Below, in pieces: positions 16,649 to 25,523 of a stretch of 64,000 bases of DNA. Each line of letters begins with the position of its first letter. Positions within the stretch are counted from its first letter, which is position 1. This DNA comes from Treponema sp. OMZ 787 (GTDB lineage Bacteria > Spirochaetota > Spirochaetia > Treponematales > Treponemataceae). The stretch spans positions 124,001-188,000 of the forward strand of contig NZ_CP051198.1 in assembly GCF_024181225.1 (NCBI RefSeq), read 5' to 3'. The translations under genes were made by a program, and so were the position numbers. A model generated the notes under the pieces. That model did not search any database. It was not told the origin of the DNA and worked only from the letters and a program-made list of their open reading frames with translations.

Positions 16649-17715
16649 TATAACCTCCATACCTTAAGATTTTAACATCTATATATAGAAATTGTCAAGT
16701 GTTTTAGATTTAAATTCCCTACACCCCAAACGGCTCTTTTCTTATTGCAACATCGTTTACAGGAAGCCCTGCAACATTTAAACTACTTACAGGCTGTAAG
16801 GCGGACAATTCGTTACTTATAATTGTAGAATTAAATGCACTCGATTCTTGTGCACTAAAAGGTTTTGCGCCGTACAAAGTATCCAAATAATATTCATTGC
16901 CCGTATCGGTACTTGAAGGCGTATAAATTACTCCGCTGCCTCCGCCTCCGGGCGGGGCTGGCGGTTTAGGTTTGCTGATGCCGCTATCTCCTCCGCCTTT
17001 TTTGGGAGGCGGGTTATTTTTAGGAGGAGGGGGATTTTCATCGTTACCGGATTTGGGAGGAGTCTTGTTTCCTCCGCCGGTATTTTTATCATTCTCCTTC
17101 TTTGTGGTATCCGGTTTATTTATCCATGGTTCAGGGTCTTTATCTTTTTTATCATCTCTATCATTATCATTTGTATCATTATCGGTATCGTTAGGATCAG
17201 TATCAGGGGCAGGGCCGGGAGAAGGATTAGCGATTTTATCTTCTCTCTTACGATTTTCTTCCTCTTGCTTAAGTCTTTCTTTTTCAAGCCTTTCCCTTTC
17301 AGCTTTTTCTCTTGCCGCTTTTTCTTCTGCTATTCGTTTTACCTCAGCTTCGGCCTTTGCTTTTGCTTGTGCTATCCGTTTTACCTCGGCTATCCGTTTT
17401 GCTTCGGCTTCAGCTCTTGCTTTTTCTTGTGCTGCTATTTCCGCTTTTTTCTGTTCAATATAATCACCGGCTGTTATTCTTCCTAAAAGAACATTATCTA
17501 CATTTTTATCTCCTTTTTTTATTGCCGATAATAAAGTCATGTTATTATTTCTTAATACTTTTCTTAGATCATCAGCTCTTGTGTCAATTAAGACAGAAAA
17601 AGCCGTCTTCCCTAAAGCGTATTTTGTAAGTTCATAAGTAAAAAAAGGATTATCAAAATTAAAATTTTTTGATTCAGAATTATATAATCCAGGGTGTTGT
17701 TTTAAATACTCTTCA
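16239..17715. repeat. long direct repeat, copy 1 (A1 front plus effector 1 back half)
   Basis: This 1.48-kb block is nearly identical to 20855-22370. It covers the first 140 codons of A1, the promoter, and the last 320 or so codons of effector 1. Copy 2 contains 39 extra bases in the Pro/Gly stalk; the offset is 4616 before it and 4655 after it. Confidence 0.85.
16669..16698 (-). promoter_or_regulatory. promoter of A-type lipoprotein 1 and transporter genes
   Basis: On the minus strand TTGACA (16693-16698) and TAAAAT (16669-16674) are 18 bases apart. The same arrangement precedes A2, B1 and B2. No terminator is seen between here and the TolC-like gene. Confidence 0.7.
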
Positions 17716-18752
17716 GATATTTCTTCTTTTAGCTTTCCAAGATATTTATCCTCTTCTACTTTTCTTTTTTTATAATTCATATAATCATTTTCATCATAAT
17801 TAGGGTCATGTATCGAAATGGATTGTTTTCCTGTTGCAAAATCATGTGCAATACCACAAAATCCATCTGCTTGCGTATCTGGTTTTCCTGTTTGTGTTAC
17901 ATCATAGACATATATAATTTTTTTATCTATTGATTTTGGCTTTCCATCTGCTGTCTTTTCATATTTATATTTATATGTTTTACCAAAGGCTCTTTCATTT
18001 TGGTATATAATGCCATTATTCCATCCAACATTACCCATAAGAGGTCCTTTGGCAGGATCATATGGATTTTTATCTTCAACAACAACTGCAATATGACTAC
18101 TCAGCCCCTTTTTTGCCTCAGGATTTCTCCATAATGCAAAGACAGTAAATTCCTTTTCATTTACAAGTCTTTGGGCTTGTTCACCATCTTCTATTATTTT
18201 TATCGGACAAACATCTTCTCCAAATTTGAGCAATGCCTTGCATTTATCTGCATATTCTGCTCCTTTATCTAATCTGCTGCCATGTTCAGTTCTTGAAAAA
18301 TCATTACCTATATCCATAGGTATATCATTATTAATATGCATTTCAAGATATTTCTTTGGATATTCTTTAACATAGCTAACTATATTATCATATGCAGCTG
18401 TTGCATTTACATCATAACCGCGCATCCTGCCTTTTTTCTGCAGGGATTGATTACCATAAAACCCATCCATATGAAAGCCTGTGGAATGTCCTACATCAAA
18501 ACTATGCTGATTACAACTTGTTGAATTCTCATTTAATCCATTATAATCATAATTAGACCTTGCACCTCGTTGATATATTGCCGCATTAATATTATTTTCC
18601 GTAATTTCATAAACTCTCCGGTTATTTCCTTTTAAAGGATTTTCATCAATATTTTTTTTATCAGTTTCATCAGAAATATCAGAATCAAAACCACCTCTTA
18701 CCATTAATAGAGCTTCATCAGTTAATCTAATAATTTTTTTGCTTGTATTCAT
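16719..18752 (-). CDS. large double-glycine-leader effector 1, 677 aa
   Basis: Start ATG 18752 follows AAGGAG. The leader IIRLTDEALLMVRGG ends at Gly21 and fits the C39 pattern (L-12, T-11, L-7, V-4, GG). Residues 22-300 form a unique domain with SCNQHSFDV (Cys80), SSHIAVVVED (His220) and MGNVGWNNG (Asn241), an order typical of CHAP/NlpC-like papain-fold amidases; this assignment is by motif only. From about 308 on the sequence is shared with effector 2: SISIHDP, a helical part, a TolA-like Ala/Lys/Glu coiled coil (432-507), an Asp-rich run (515-540), a Pro/Gly stalk (541-608) and a tail ending RKEPFGV. There is no Sec signal. It follows B1 by five bases in one operon. Confidence 0.8.
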   Translation of the reverse strand: MNTSKKIIRLTDEALLMVRGGFDSDISDETDKKNIDENPLKGNNRRVYEITENNINAAIYQRGARSNYDYNGLNENSTSCNQHSFDVGHSTGFHMDGFYGNQSLQKKGRMRGYDVNATAAYDNIVSYVKEYPKKYLEMHINNDIPMDIGNDFSRTEHGSRLDKGAEYADKCKALLKFGEDVCPIKIIEDGEQAQRLVNEKEFTVFALWRNPEAKKGLSSHIAVVVEDKNPYDPAKGPLMGNVGWNNGIIYQNERAFGKTYKYKYEKTADGKPKSIDKKIIYVYDVTQTGKPDTQADGFCGIAHDFATGKQSISIHDPNYDENDYMNYKKRKVEEDKYLGKLKEEISEEYLKQHPGLYNSESKNFNFDNPFFTYELTKYALGKTAFSVLIDTRADDLRKVLRNNNMTLLSAIKKGDKNVDNVLLGRITAGDYIEQKKAEIAAQEKARAEAEAKRIAEVKRIAQAKAKAEAEVKRIAEEKAAREKAERERLEKERLKQEEENRKREDKIANPSPGPAPDTDPNDTDNDTNDNDRDDKKDKDPEPWINKPDTTKKENDKNTGGGNKTPPKSGNDENPPPPKNNPPPKKGGGDSGISKPKPPAPPGGGGSGVIYTPSSTDTGNEYYLDTLYGAKPFSAQESSAFNSTIISNELSALQPVSSLNVAGLPVNDVAIRKEPFGV

Positions 18753-18757
18753 TACTC

Positions 18758-20002
18758 TTACTCCTTAGGTTTTTCCCAGCCGTATTTTTCGGTTACTTTT
18801 TTATACTTTAAAATAAAATCGTTTAAATCTTCATTCCACCGGTATTCTGCATATCCGCGAGAATAACTGCCGGAGCCTGTCTGACTGTAAATATATTCTT
18901 CATGAATATCCATCACAATTGTTTTTATATGCCAATTAAGTTTTTTAAAATTATAATTGTGCAGACAAACTCGGTTAATATTAAAAAAATCATCTTCAAA
19001 CTCTGCTCTATAAAAGTCCGTGCCGCCTACAAATACTGTTTGAAAATACAGCTCATTCTTATCATTTTGATTTAAATCTGCAATAAAGCCTGTTGAAAAA
19101 CTAAATTTATACTTAATTTCATCTGTATAATTAAATATTTCTCTATTGTCCAAATACTCATCAGGGTACAGTACAATCGGATATTCATTTATAATTTTAT
19201 CATTTTCAACTATAAAGCAATGAAGTCTGCTAATATAATCTTTCGTTGTTTTTCCATCACTAAAGAAAACAACATATTCATCATAACCTGAATTGGTAAA
19301 ATCTCCTTTTATATAATCAAGAACTTTTAATTTATCCGTAGCAGAAAAAAACATAGAGTAGTTTTCTTTTTCGTAATCTTCAAATAATTCAATTAATTTT
19401 GTGTTATCCTTATCATCTTTTAATGTAACGATTTCGCCTTTTACTTGATTTTCTATCGTTGTTTTGTTAATCTTACCTATGTTAATGGAGCTTATAAGTT
19501 CGTTTTCTAAAACAACATATACATCTGCATGAGGATTATATTCCAAGGTCATTTTATACAGTAAAAAAACTCCCGGCTTAATTTCTATTTTTTGCATACA
19601 GCGATAAATTTTTCCGTCATATTCTATATTTTCAACATCAATATAATGTACATTTTCATAACTTGCAGGAATTATCAATTTATTATTTATAAGATCAATA
19701 TCTTTTACCATATAAGGATCGTATATGTACATAAAATCAGGTTTTATACCAACTTTATCTCGAAGCTGTTTAAGTTTTTCTTCGTATGCTTTACTTTTTT
19801 TGTATTTTTCTTCAGCTTCAAGTTGTTCAGCTGTCTTTTGAGGTGCAGGAGGGTCAGGCTTTACTGCTTCAATTTTATTTTCTACCGGTTTACTTTCAGC
19901 TAAAATTTTTTCTTCCGCAGGTTCTTTAACCTCTTTAGAACACGAAAATAAAAAAGCCGTCAATATTAAGATAGCGATAAGCTGTAATTTATCTTTTTTC
20001 AC
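18758..20002 (-). CDS. B-type lipoprotein 1, 414 aa, candidate immunity protein
   Basis: GTG 20002 sits five bases after GGAGG and opens a lipoprotein signal ending AFLFSC. A charged tether with KKSKAYEEKLKQL follows. The globular part contains KVLDYIKGDFTNSGYDEYVVFF and GFIADLNQNDKNELYFQTVF; the D-x-N-x-N/D motif resembles a calcium loop of the kind found in VCBS-like repeats. B2 and B3 share this plan but B1 differs strongly from them outside the signal and these motifs, just as effector 1 differs from effector 2. It is encoded directly upstream of effector 1 from its own promoter. A role in neutralising the effector in the periplasm is inferred. Confidence 0.72.
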   Translation of the reverse strand: MKKDKLQLIAILILTAFLFSCSKEVKEPAEEKILAESKPVENKIEAVKPDPPAPQKTAEQLEAEEKYKKSKAYEEKLKQLRDKVGIKPDFMYIYDPYMVKDIDLINNKLIIPASYENVHYIDVENIEYDGKIYRCMQKIEIKPGVFLLYKMTLEYNPHADVYVVLENELISSINIGKINKTTIENQVKGEIVTLKDDKDNTKLIELFEDYEKENYSMFFSATDKLKVLDYIKGDFTNSGYDEYVVFFSDGKTTKDYISRLHCFIVENDKIINEYPIVLYPDEYLDNREIFNYTDEIKYKFSFSTGFIADLNQNDKNELYFQTVFVGGTDFYRAEFEDDFFNINRVCLHNYNFKKLNWHIKTIVMDIHEEYIYSQTGSGSYSRGYAEYRWNEDLNDFILKYKKVTEKYGWEKPKE

Positions 20003-20011
20003 TATTACCTC

Positions 20012-20930
20012 CATATCCAAGATTTTAACATCTATGTGTAATAGCCGTCAAGTCTTTTGGATGAAAATAAATTCTTTTATTTTTTATACTTCAACCTCCA
20101 TAATTTATTTTCTATATATGCTGTTTCATCTTCCATTGTAAACATAAAATCCTTACCCTTCCTTACCCAAACATTATATTTATATCTACCCATTCTAGTG
20201 CCATAACATGTACCTGTATATCCGGGCCCTTCAAAAACTTTGTACTTTCTTTGAAAATGATGCATTAATATGTATGTATCTTCATCGGAAGGAGGTACCC
20301 TTAGATGTATAATTTTATCTTTATACCACCAAACGCTAACTTCTTCATCCCTACTTTCAAAACCATCCGGGTTATCCTTATAAACAGAATAATACAAATC
20401 AGACACTGGTGAAAAACCCGCCCCTTTATAAATAATGTAATTGTTGAAAAGTTTTGTTTTTATTGTTTCCATATCATCTTTTATGTGAAGATCATAAAAA
20501 TATAAATCGCCAAGTTCCAAAATATCGTCGGACCGTCGATCGGCTTCTTCAAAATAAGTTTTATACCCGTCTCTGGTCATTATAATGGTTGTCGCCTCTG
20601 TCGGATAGTATATCTCATTTCGATAAATAACGTTATTTTCCTCTGTATAATGATCCGGTGTTTCAAAATACGTATAGCCCTTCCCGCTTGATACTTCTAA
20701 CTCCCATATTTCAGGGTAGATATTCTTTACATCAGGCCGATAAAATTTATAAAAACCCAGATTGTAAGCAAAAAATTTGATAAATCTTATTATTTTACCG
20801 TCTTTAAAAATTATATAAAAATCATTACTTGCATCTTCTTCTAAAGTTTTATTATCAGGAATGTAAGCCTTACAGCCCATCTCTTGTAAGCTTTTAGGCA
20901 TCATTGCTGTAGGATATAAACCGTTAACTC
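20012..20930. repeat. direct repeat shared with 24605-25523
   Basis: The two blocks are nearly identical at a constant offset of 4593. They include the B-gene promoter region, the A gene stop and about 280 codons of A2 or A3. Together with the other repeat this shows tandem duplication of a B-effector-A cassette. Confidence 0.8.
20022..20051 (-). promoter_or_regulatory. promoter of B1-effector 1 operon
   Basis: Minus strand TTGACG (20046-20051) and TAAAAT (20022-20027) with an 18-base spacer, 19 bases upstream of the GTG start of B1. Confidence 0.65.
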
Positions 20931-21264
20931 CGAACTCTTTTAATTTGGCTAATGCCTGTTCATAGGTGTCATTTATATTTAAGTTATAAAATAATAAACT
21001 TCCCTTTGCCATATAGTGCTTTTCATCGGAAAGATATCTAAGCCCCTCTTTTTCGGCCTCTTTATTAGAATCTTCGGCTACAACCTCTTTTTCTTTTTCC
21101 GTTTTTTCTTCTTTTGCCTGAGTTTCTTTAGACTGAGACTCTGTTTTTGTAGATGTTTCAACTTTTGCTTCAACAGGCTTCTGTTCTTTAGCCTCTTTAG
21201 AACACGAGAATAAAAGAACCGCTAATATTAAGATAAAAATAAGTTTTAATTTGTCTTTTTTCAC
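20077..21264 (-). CDS. A-type lipoprotein 2, 395 aa
   Basis: It starts at GTG 21264 after GGAGG and has the same signal and tether as A1 (lipobox LFSC). The globular part repeats the motif SLLFYNLNINDTYEQALAKL / DLYFYDLHIKDDMETIKTKL and ends YIENKLWRLKYKK. It is nearly identical to A3 over the last 280 residues, while against A1 the C-terminal two-thirds diverge in patches (for example VFFEPKSYLF in A1 and GAGFSPVSDLY here). It has its own promoter at 21285-21314 and is the last gene of the effector 2 cassette. Lipid anchoring in the periplasm is expected; immunity or chaperone function is open. Confidence 0.72.
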   Translation of the reverse strand: MKKDKLKLIFILILAVLLFSCSKEAKEQKPVEAKVETSTKTESQSKETQAKEEKTEKEKEVVAEDSNKEAEKEGLRYLSDEKHYMAKGSLLFYNLNINDTYEQALAKLKEFGVNGLYPTAMMPKSLQEMGCKAYIPDNKTLEEDASNDFYIIFKDGKIIRFIKFFAYNLGFYKFYRPDVKNIYPEIWELEVSSGKGYTYFETPDHYTEENNVIYRNEIYYPTEATTIIMTRDGYKTYFEEADRRSDDILELGDLYFYDLHIKDDMETIKTKLFNNYIIYKGAGFSPVSDLYYSVYKDNPDGFESRDEEVSVWWYKDKIIHLRVPPSDEDTYILMHHFQRKYKVFEGPGYTGTCYGTRMGRYKYNVWVRKGKDFMFTMEDETAYIENKLWRLKYKK

Positions 21265-22370
21265 TATAACCTCCATACCTTAAGATTTTAACATCTATAT
21301 ATAGAAATTGTCAAGTGTTTTAGATTTAAATTCCCTACACCCCAAACGGCTCTTTTCTTATTGCAACATCGTTTACAGGAAGCCCTGCAACATTTAAACT
21401 ACTTACAGGCTGTAAGGCGGACAATTCGTTACTTATAATTGTAGAATTAAATGCACTAGATTCTTGTGCACTAAAAGGTTTTGTGCCGTACAAAGTATCC
21501 AAATAATATTCATTGCCCGTATCGGTACTTGAAGGCGTATAAATTACTCCGCTGCCGCCTCCGGGTGATTTTGGCGGTTTAGGTTTACTTCCTCCTCCGC
21601 CTCCGGGCGGGCTTGGCGGTTTAGGTTTGCTGATGCCGCTATCTCCTCCGCCTTTTTTGGGAGGCGGGTTATTTTTAGGAGGAGGGGGATTTTCATCGTT
21701 ACCGGATTTGGGAGGAGTCTTGTTTCCTCCGCCGGTATTTTTATCATTCTCCTTCTTTGTGGTATCCGGTTTATTTATCCATGGTTCAGGGTCTTTATCT
21801 TTTTTATCATCTCTATCATTATCATTTGTATCATTATCGGTATCGTTAGGATCAGTATCAGGGGCAGGGCCGGGAGAAGGATTAGCTATTTTATCTTCTC
21901 TCTTACGATTTTCTTCCTCTTGCTTAAGTCTTTCTTTTTCAAGCCTTTCCCTTTCAGCTTTTTCTCTTGCCGCTTTTTCTTCTGCTATTCGTTTTACCTC
22001 AGCTTCGGCCTTTGCTTTTGCTTGTGCTATCCGTTTTACCTCGGCTATCCGTTTTGCTTCGGCTTCAGCTCTTGCTTTTTCTTGTGCTGCTATTTCCGCT
22101 TTTTTCTGTTCAATATAATCACCTGCTGTTATTCTTCCTAAAAGAACATTATCTACATTTTTATCTCCTTTTTTTATTGCCGATAATAAAGTCATGTTAT
22201 TATTTCTTAATACTTTTCTTAGATCATCAGCTCTTGTGTCAATTATGACAGAAAAAGCCGTCTTCCCTAAAGCATATTTTGTAAGTTCATAATAAAAAAA
22301 AGGATTATCAAAATTAAAATTTTTTGATTCAGAATTATATAATTCAGGGTGTTGTTTTAAATACTCTTCA
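20855..22370. repeat. long direct repeat, copy 2 (A2 front plus effector 2 back half)
   Basis: Copy of 16239-17715, with 39 extra bases that add a second SKPKPP...GGG unit to the stalk of effector 2. Outside the block effectors 1 and 2 are clearly different. Confidence 0.85.
21285..21314 (-). promoter_or_regulatory. promoter of A-type lipoprotein 2
   Basis: Identical to the A1 promoter: TTGACA (21309-21314), 18-base spacer, TAAAAT (21285-21290) on the minus strand. Confidence 0.7.
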
Positions 22371-23338
22371 AATTTTTCTTCTTTTAACTTTCCAAGATAT
22401 TCATTTTCTTCTGCTTTTCTTTTTCCATAATTTATATAATTATTTTCGTCATAAGTAGGATCATGTATTGAAATAGATTGTTTTTTAGTTAGGTCATTAT
22501 AAGCAAGCCCATATCTTTCAAAGCCTTCATTTGCTCTAAAGGTTTGATTGCGATCATAGTAATATTTTACAGTCCCATCTTTAAACCCTTTTTGAAACCC
22601 GTCACTTACGGTAGTAAGTTCATTCTTACTGCCTACATTTGATATCTGAGGATCTGTAGTTGGTTTATCCTTGTCGAGATCCGGGCGTACAGTCGAAATA
22701 TGACCGCTATATCTATTTCCTTTTTTATCAGTTTCTGTATTTTCCCACATAACAACTACCGTATATCCTTGATTTGCCAAATCTTGAGCCTGTTCAGCAG
22801 TAATTTCCTGTATAGGACAGTCAGCTTTACCTTCAGCGTATAACTCGTTATACTTTTTTGTATAAGCTTCATTATAATTTTTAACCGAGTTCGGCCCTAT
22901 ATAATCAAATTCCGCCTCTATATTTGTTAATCCAACCTCCTTTATCTTAGCGTTAACCCATTCTTTTGCATATTTATCTATATAATTTTCAACATTTTTA
23001 CAGGCTGTATTTGCATTAACCCAATATCCTGCTCCTCTTTGACCTTTTTTTCCTTTATATCCATCCGGTTCTCCATAAAATGCTTCCATATGGACACCGG
23101 TAGCTTCCATTACGTCATAACTTGATTGGTTACACCAAGTTACATTTTTTACGGCTCCTTCATAGTCAAAGTTTCCTTTTGCATGAGGACGATAAATTGC
23201 CGCTTCACGCACAACATCCTGTGCATATTTCAAATTAGTTCTTCTTATAATTTCACCCACAGAATTATATTTTTTCTTATCCGCTCCGCCCCTTACCAGT
23301 AATAACTCTTCATTAGTCAATTTAATAAATTTTTCCAT
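21335..23338 (-). CDS. large double-glycine-leader effector 2, 667 aa
   Basis: Start ATG 23338 follows GGAGG. The leader FIKLTNEELLLVRGG ends at Gly18 and matches the consensus at every position (L-12, T-11, E-8, L-7, V-4, GG). The unique N-terminal domain (19-283) has WCNQSSYDV (Cys69), SGHISTVRPD (His213) and SNVGSKNE (Asn234), aligning with the same three residues of effector 1 although the sequences between differ widely. GxHMxxFYG and VNAxxA are also shared. The C-terminal 380 residues match effector 1 (coiled coil, acidic run, longer Pro/Gly stalk, tail RKEPFGV). It lies three bases after B2. It is a probable C39-transporter substrate; peptidoglycan amidase activity is inferred. Confidence 0.8.
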   Translation of the reverse strand: MEKFIKLTNEELLLVRGGADKKKYNSVGEIIRRTNLKYAQDVVREAAIYRPHAKGNFDYEGAVKNVTWCNQSSYDVMEATGVHMEAFYGEPDGYKGKKGQRGAGYWVNANTACKNVENYIDKYAKEWVNAKIKEVGLTNIEAEFDYIGPNSVKNYNEAYTKKYNELYAEGKADCPIQEITAEQAQDLANQGYTVVVMWENTETDKKGNRYSGHISTVRPDLDKDKPTTDPQISNVGSKNELTTVSDGFQKGFKDGTVKYYYDRNQTFRANEGFERYGLAYNDLTKKQSISIHDPTYDENNYINYGKRKAEENEYLGKLKEEKFEEYLKQHPELYNSESKNFNFDNPFFYYELTKYALGKTAFSVIIDTRADDLRKVLRNNNMTLLSAIKKGDKNVDNVLLGRITAGDYIEQKKAEIAAQEKARAEAEAKRIAEVKRIAQAKAKAEAEVKRIAEEKAAREKAERERLEKERLKQEEENRKREDKIANPSPGPAPDTDPNDTDNDTNDNDRDDKKDKDPEPWINKPDTTKKENDKNTGGGNKTPPKSGNDENPPPPKNNPPPKKGGGDSGISKPKPPSPPGGGGGSKPKPPKSPGGGSGVIYTPSSTDTGNEYYLDTLYGTKPFSAQESSAFNSTIISNELSALQPVSSLNVAGLPVNDVAIRKEPFGV

Positions 23339-23341
23339 TTT

Positions 23342-24595
23342 TTAATCCTCCCTATATTTTCTTTTTAATAAAATAAATTCTTTTAAAGTATCGCTCCATT
23401 GATAATCATCTATCCATTCACTTGATTCAGCTGTTATCATTTTTTTATACCAATCAATAAATACTATAGCATTTTCAATATCATACCTAGCATCATATAC
23501 ATAACCGGTAACAAAAGACTTGTCAGAAAATTCAATCATTAATACTTCACCGCCCTCTATATTAAATAAAGCGGCAAGATATATTTCATTTATTCCGTTT
23601 TGATTAAGGTCGGCTATCCACCCTTGTGAAAATTTAAAGCCGAAGTCTTTCACTTCAGAAAGTTTATCATCGCTAAGCCCCGGATAAAAAAAACCTCCGG
23701 AATGGCTAATATAGCAGTCATTAATTATCTTGCCTTCAGAAACTAAAAAACATCTCACTCTTTCTATAAATTGATCATCTATTTCAGGATTCGGATGATC
23801 CCGATAAAACATAACAAAATATTCATCATACCCTGAGTTTGTAAAGTTCCCCTTTACATAGTCTAGTATTCGCATATCATACTGTTTATATCCCTTAGTT
23901 TTGACCCCCGTCTTCCAATCCGTATTGGCAACCTCAAGATATAAAGGATATCGTGTATTTTCGTAATCTTCAAATAGTTTTATCATTTCATGTTTTTTTT
24001 CATCGTTTTCCATACTATATAAAGAGCCGTGCGCTTGGTTTTCTATAAACTCTTCATTTACTTTTCCTATGTTGTTCTCACTTAAAAGATCATAAGAGAG
24101 GGGAAGATAAATCTGTTCAAGATTATCCCACTTATAGGTAACCTGATAATCGAGAATTCCGCCGTTTTGAGTAGGCGCTTTATATTTACAATAGCAAAAT
24201 TCACCATCTTTTTTTACCTCATAAAAATGAATAAAGTCAAAATTATCTGCATGACTATAAAGTGCCGGAGCCTTTTGCTGTGCCAGATTATCAATACTCA
24301 TAAATACCGGACATTTATATCTTAGGATGTCTTCTTTCTTATCCAGTTCGCTTTCAAGCTGTTTAAGTTTTTCTTCGTATGCTTTACTTTTTTTGTATTT
24401 TTCTTCCGCTTCAAGTTGTTCAGCTGTCTTTTCAGGTGTAGGAGGTTCTGATTTCTGTTCTTCAATTTTATTTTCTACCGGTTTACTTTCAGCTACGCTT
24501 TTTTCTTCATCAGGTTTTTTAACTTCTTTAGAACACGAAAATATAAAAGCCGTCAATATTAAGATAAAGATTAGTTTTAATTTGTTGTTTTGCAC
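23342..24595 (-). CDS. B-type lipoprotein 2, 417 aa, candidate immunity protein
   Basis: GTG 24595 after GGAGG opens a signal VQNNKLKLIFILILTAFIFSC. The tether carries KKSKAYEEKLKQL. The domain includes ENNIGKVNEEFIENQAHGSLY, RILDYVKGNFTNSGYDEYFV and GWIADLNQNGINEIYLAALF, the same calcium-loop-like motif as B1. It is much closer to B3 than to B1. It shares a transcript with effector 2, which begins three bases later, the usual order for an immunity gene translated ahead of its toxin. The function is inferred from context. Confidence 0.72.
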   Translation of the reverse strand: MQNNKLKLIFILILTAFIFSCSKEVKKPDEEKSVAESKPVENKIEEQKSEPPTPEKTAEQLEAEEKYKKSKAYEEKLKQLESELDKKEDILRYKCPVFMSIDNLAQQKAPALYSHADNFDFIHFYEVKKDGEFCYCKYKAPTQNGGILDYQVTYKWDNLEQIYLPLSYDLLSENNIGKVNEEFIENQAHGSLYSMENDEKKHEMIKLFEDYENTRYPLYLEVANTDWKTGVKTKGYKQYDMRILDYVKGNFTNSGYDEYFVMFYRDHPNPEIDDQFIERVRCFLVSEGKIINDCYISHSGGFFYPGLSDDKLSEVKDFGFKFSQGWIADLNQNGINEIYLAALFNIEGGEVLMIEFSDKSFVTGYVYDARYDIENAIVFIDWYKKMITAESSEWIDDYQWSDTLKEFILLKRKYRED

Positions 24596-24604
24596 TATTA
24601 CCTC

Positions 24605-25523
24605 CATATCCAAAACTTTAACATATATGTGTAATAGCCGTCAAGTCTTTTGGATGAAAATAAATTCTTTTATTTTTTATACTTCAACCTCCATAATTTA
24701 TTTTCTATATATGCTGTTTCATCTTCCATTGTAAACATAAAATCCTTACCCTTCCTTACCCAAACATTATATTTATATCTACCCATTCTAGTGCCATAAC
24801 ATGTACCTGTATATCCGGGTCCTTCAAAAACTTTGTACTTTCTTTGAAAATGATGCATTAATATGTATGTATCTTCATCGGAAGGAGGTACCCTTAGATG
24901 TATAATTTTATCTTTATACCACCAAACGCTAACTTCTTCATCCCTACTTTCAAAACCATCCGGGTTATCCTTATAAACAGAATAATACAAATCAGACACT
25001 GGTGAAAAACCCGCCCCTTTATAAATAATGTAATTGTTGAAAAGTTTTGTTTTTATTGTTTCCATATCATCTTTTATGTGAAGATCATAAAAATATAAAT
25101 CGCCAAGTTCCAAAATATCGTCGGACCGTCGATCGGCTTCTTCAAAATAAGTTTTATACCCGTCTCTGGTCATTATAATGGTTGTCGCCTCTGTCGGATA
25201 GTATATCTCATTTCGATAAATAACATTATTTTCCTCTGTATAATGATCCGGTGTTTCAAAATACGTATAGCCCTTCCCGCTTGATACTTCTAACTCCCAT
25301 ATTTCAGGGTAGATATTCTTTACATCAGGCCGATAAAATTTATAAAAACCCAGATTGTAAGCAAAAAATTTGATAAATCTTATTATTTTACCGTCTTTAA
25401 AAATTATATAAAAATCATTACTTGCATCTTCTTCTAAAGTTTTATTATCAGGAATGTAAGCCTTACAGCCCATCTCTTGTAAGCTTTTAGGCATCATTGC
25501 TGTAGAATATAAACCGTTAACTC
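24605..25523. repeat. direct repeat shared with 20012-20930
   Basis: Second copy of the B-promoter/A-gene block, offset 4593 from the first copy. Confidence 0.8.
24615..24644 (-). promoter_or_regulatory. promoter of B2-effector 2 operon
   Basis: Minus strand TTGACG (24639-24644), 18-base spacer, TAAAGT (24615-24620); one base weaker in the -10 box than the B1 promoter. Confidence 0.6.

Noticed and set aside
16972-17463. Plus-strand frame rich in Gly, Leu and Ser opposite effector 1 (and its twin at 21627-22118)
   Set aside because: It is the complement of the Pro/Gly stalk and coiled coil of the effector; composition is an artefact of the repeat and no ribosome-binding site is present.
16239-25523. 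Insertion sequence or composite transposon as the cause of the repeats
   Set aside because: No transposase, terminal inverted repeats or target duplications were seen; tandem duplication explains the constant 4.6-kb spacing.
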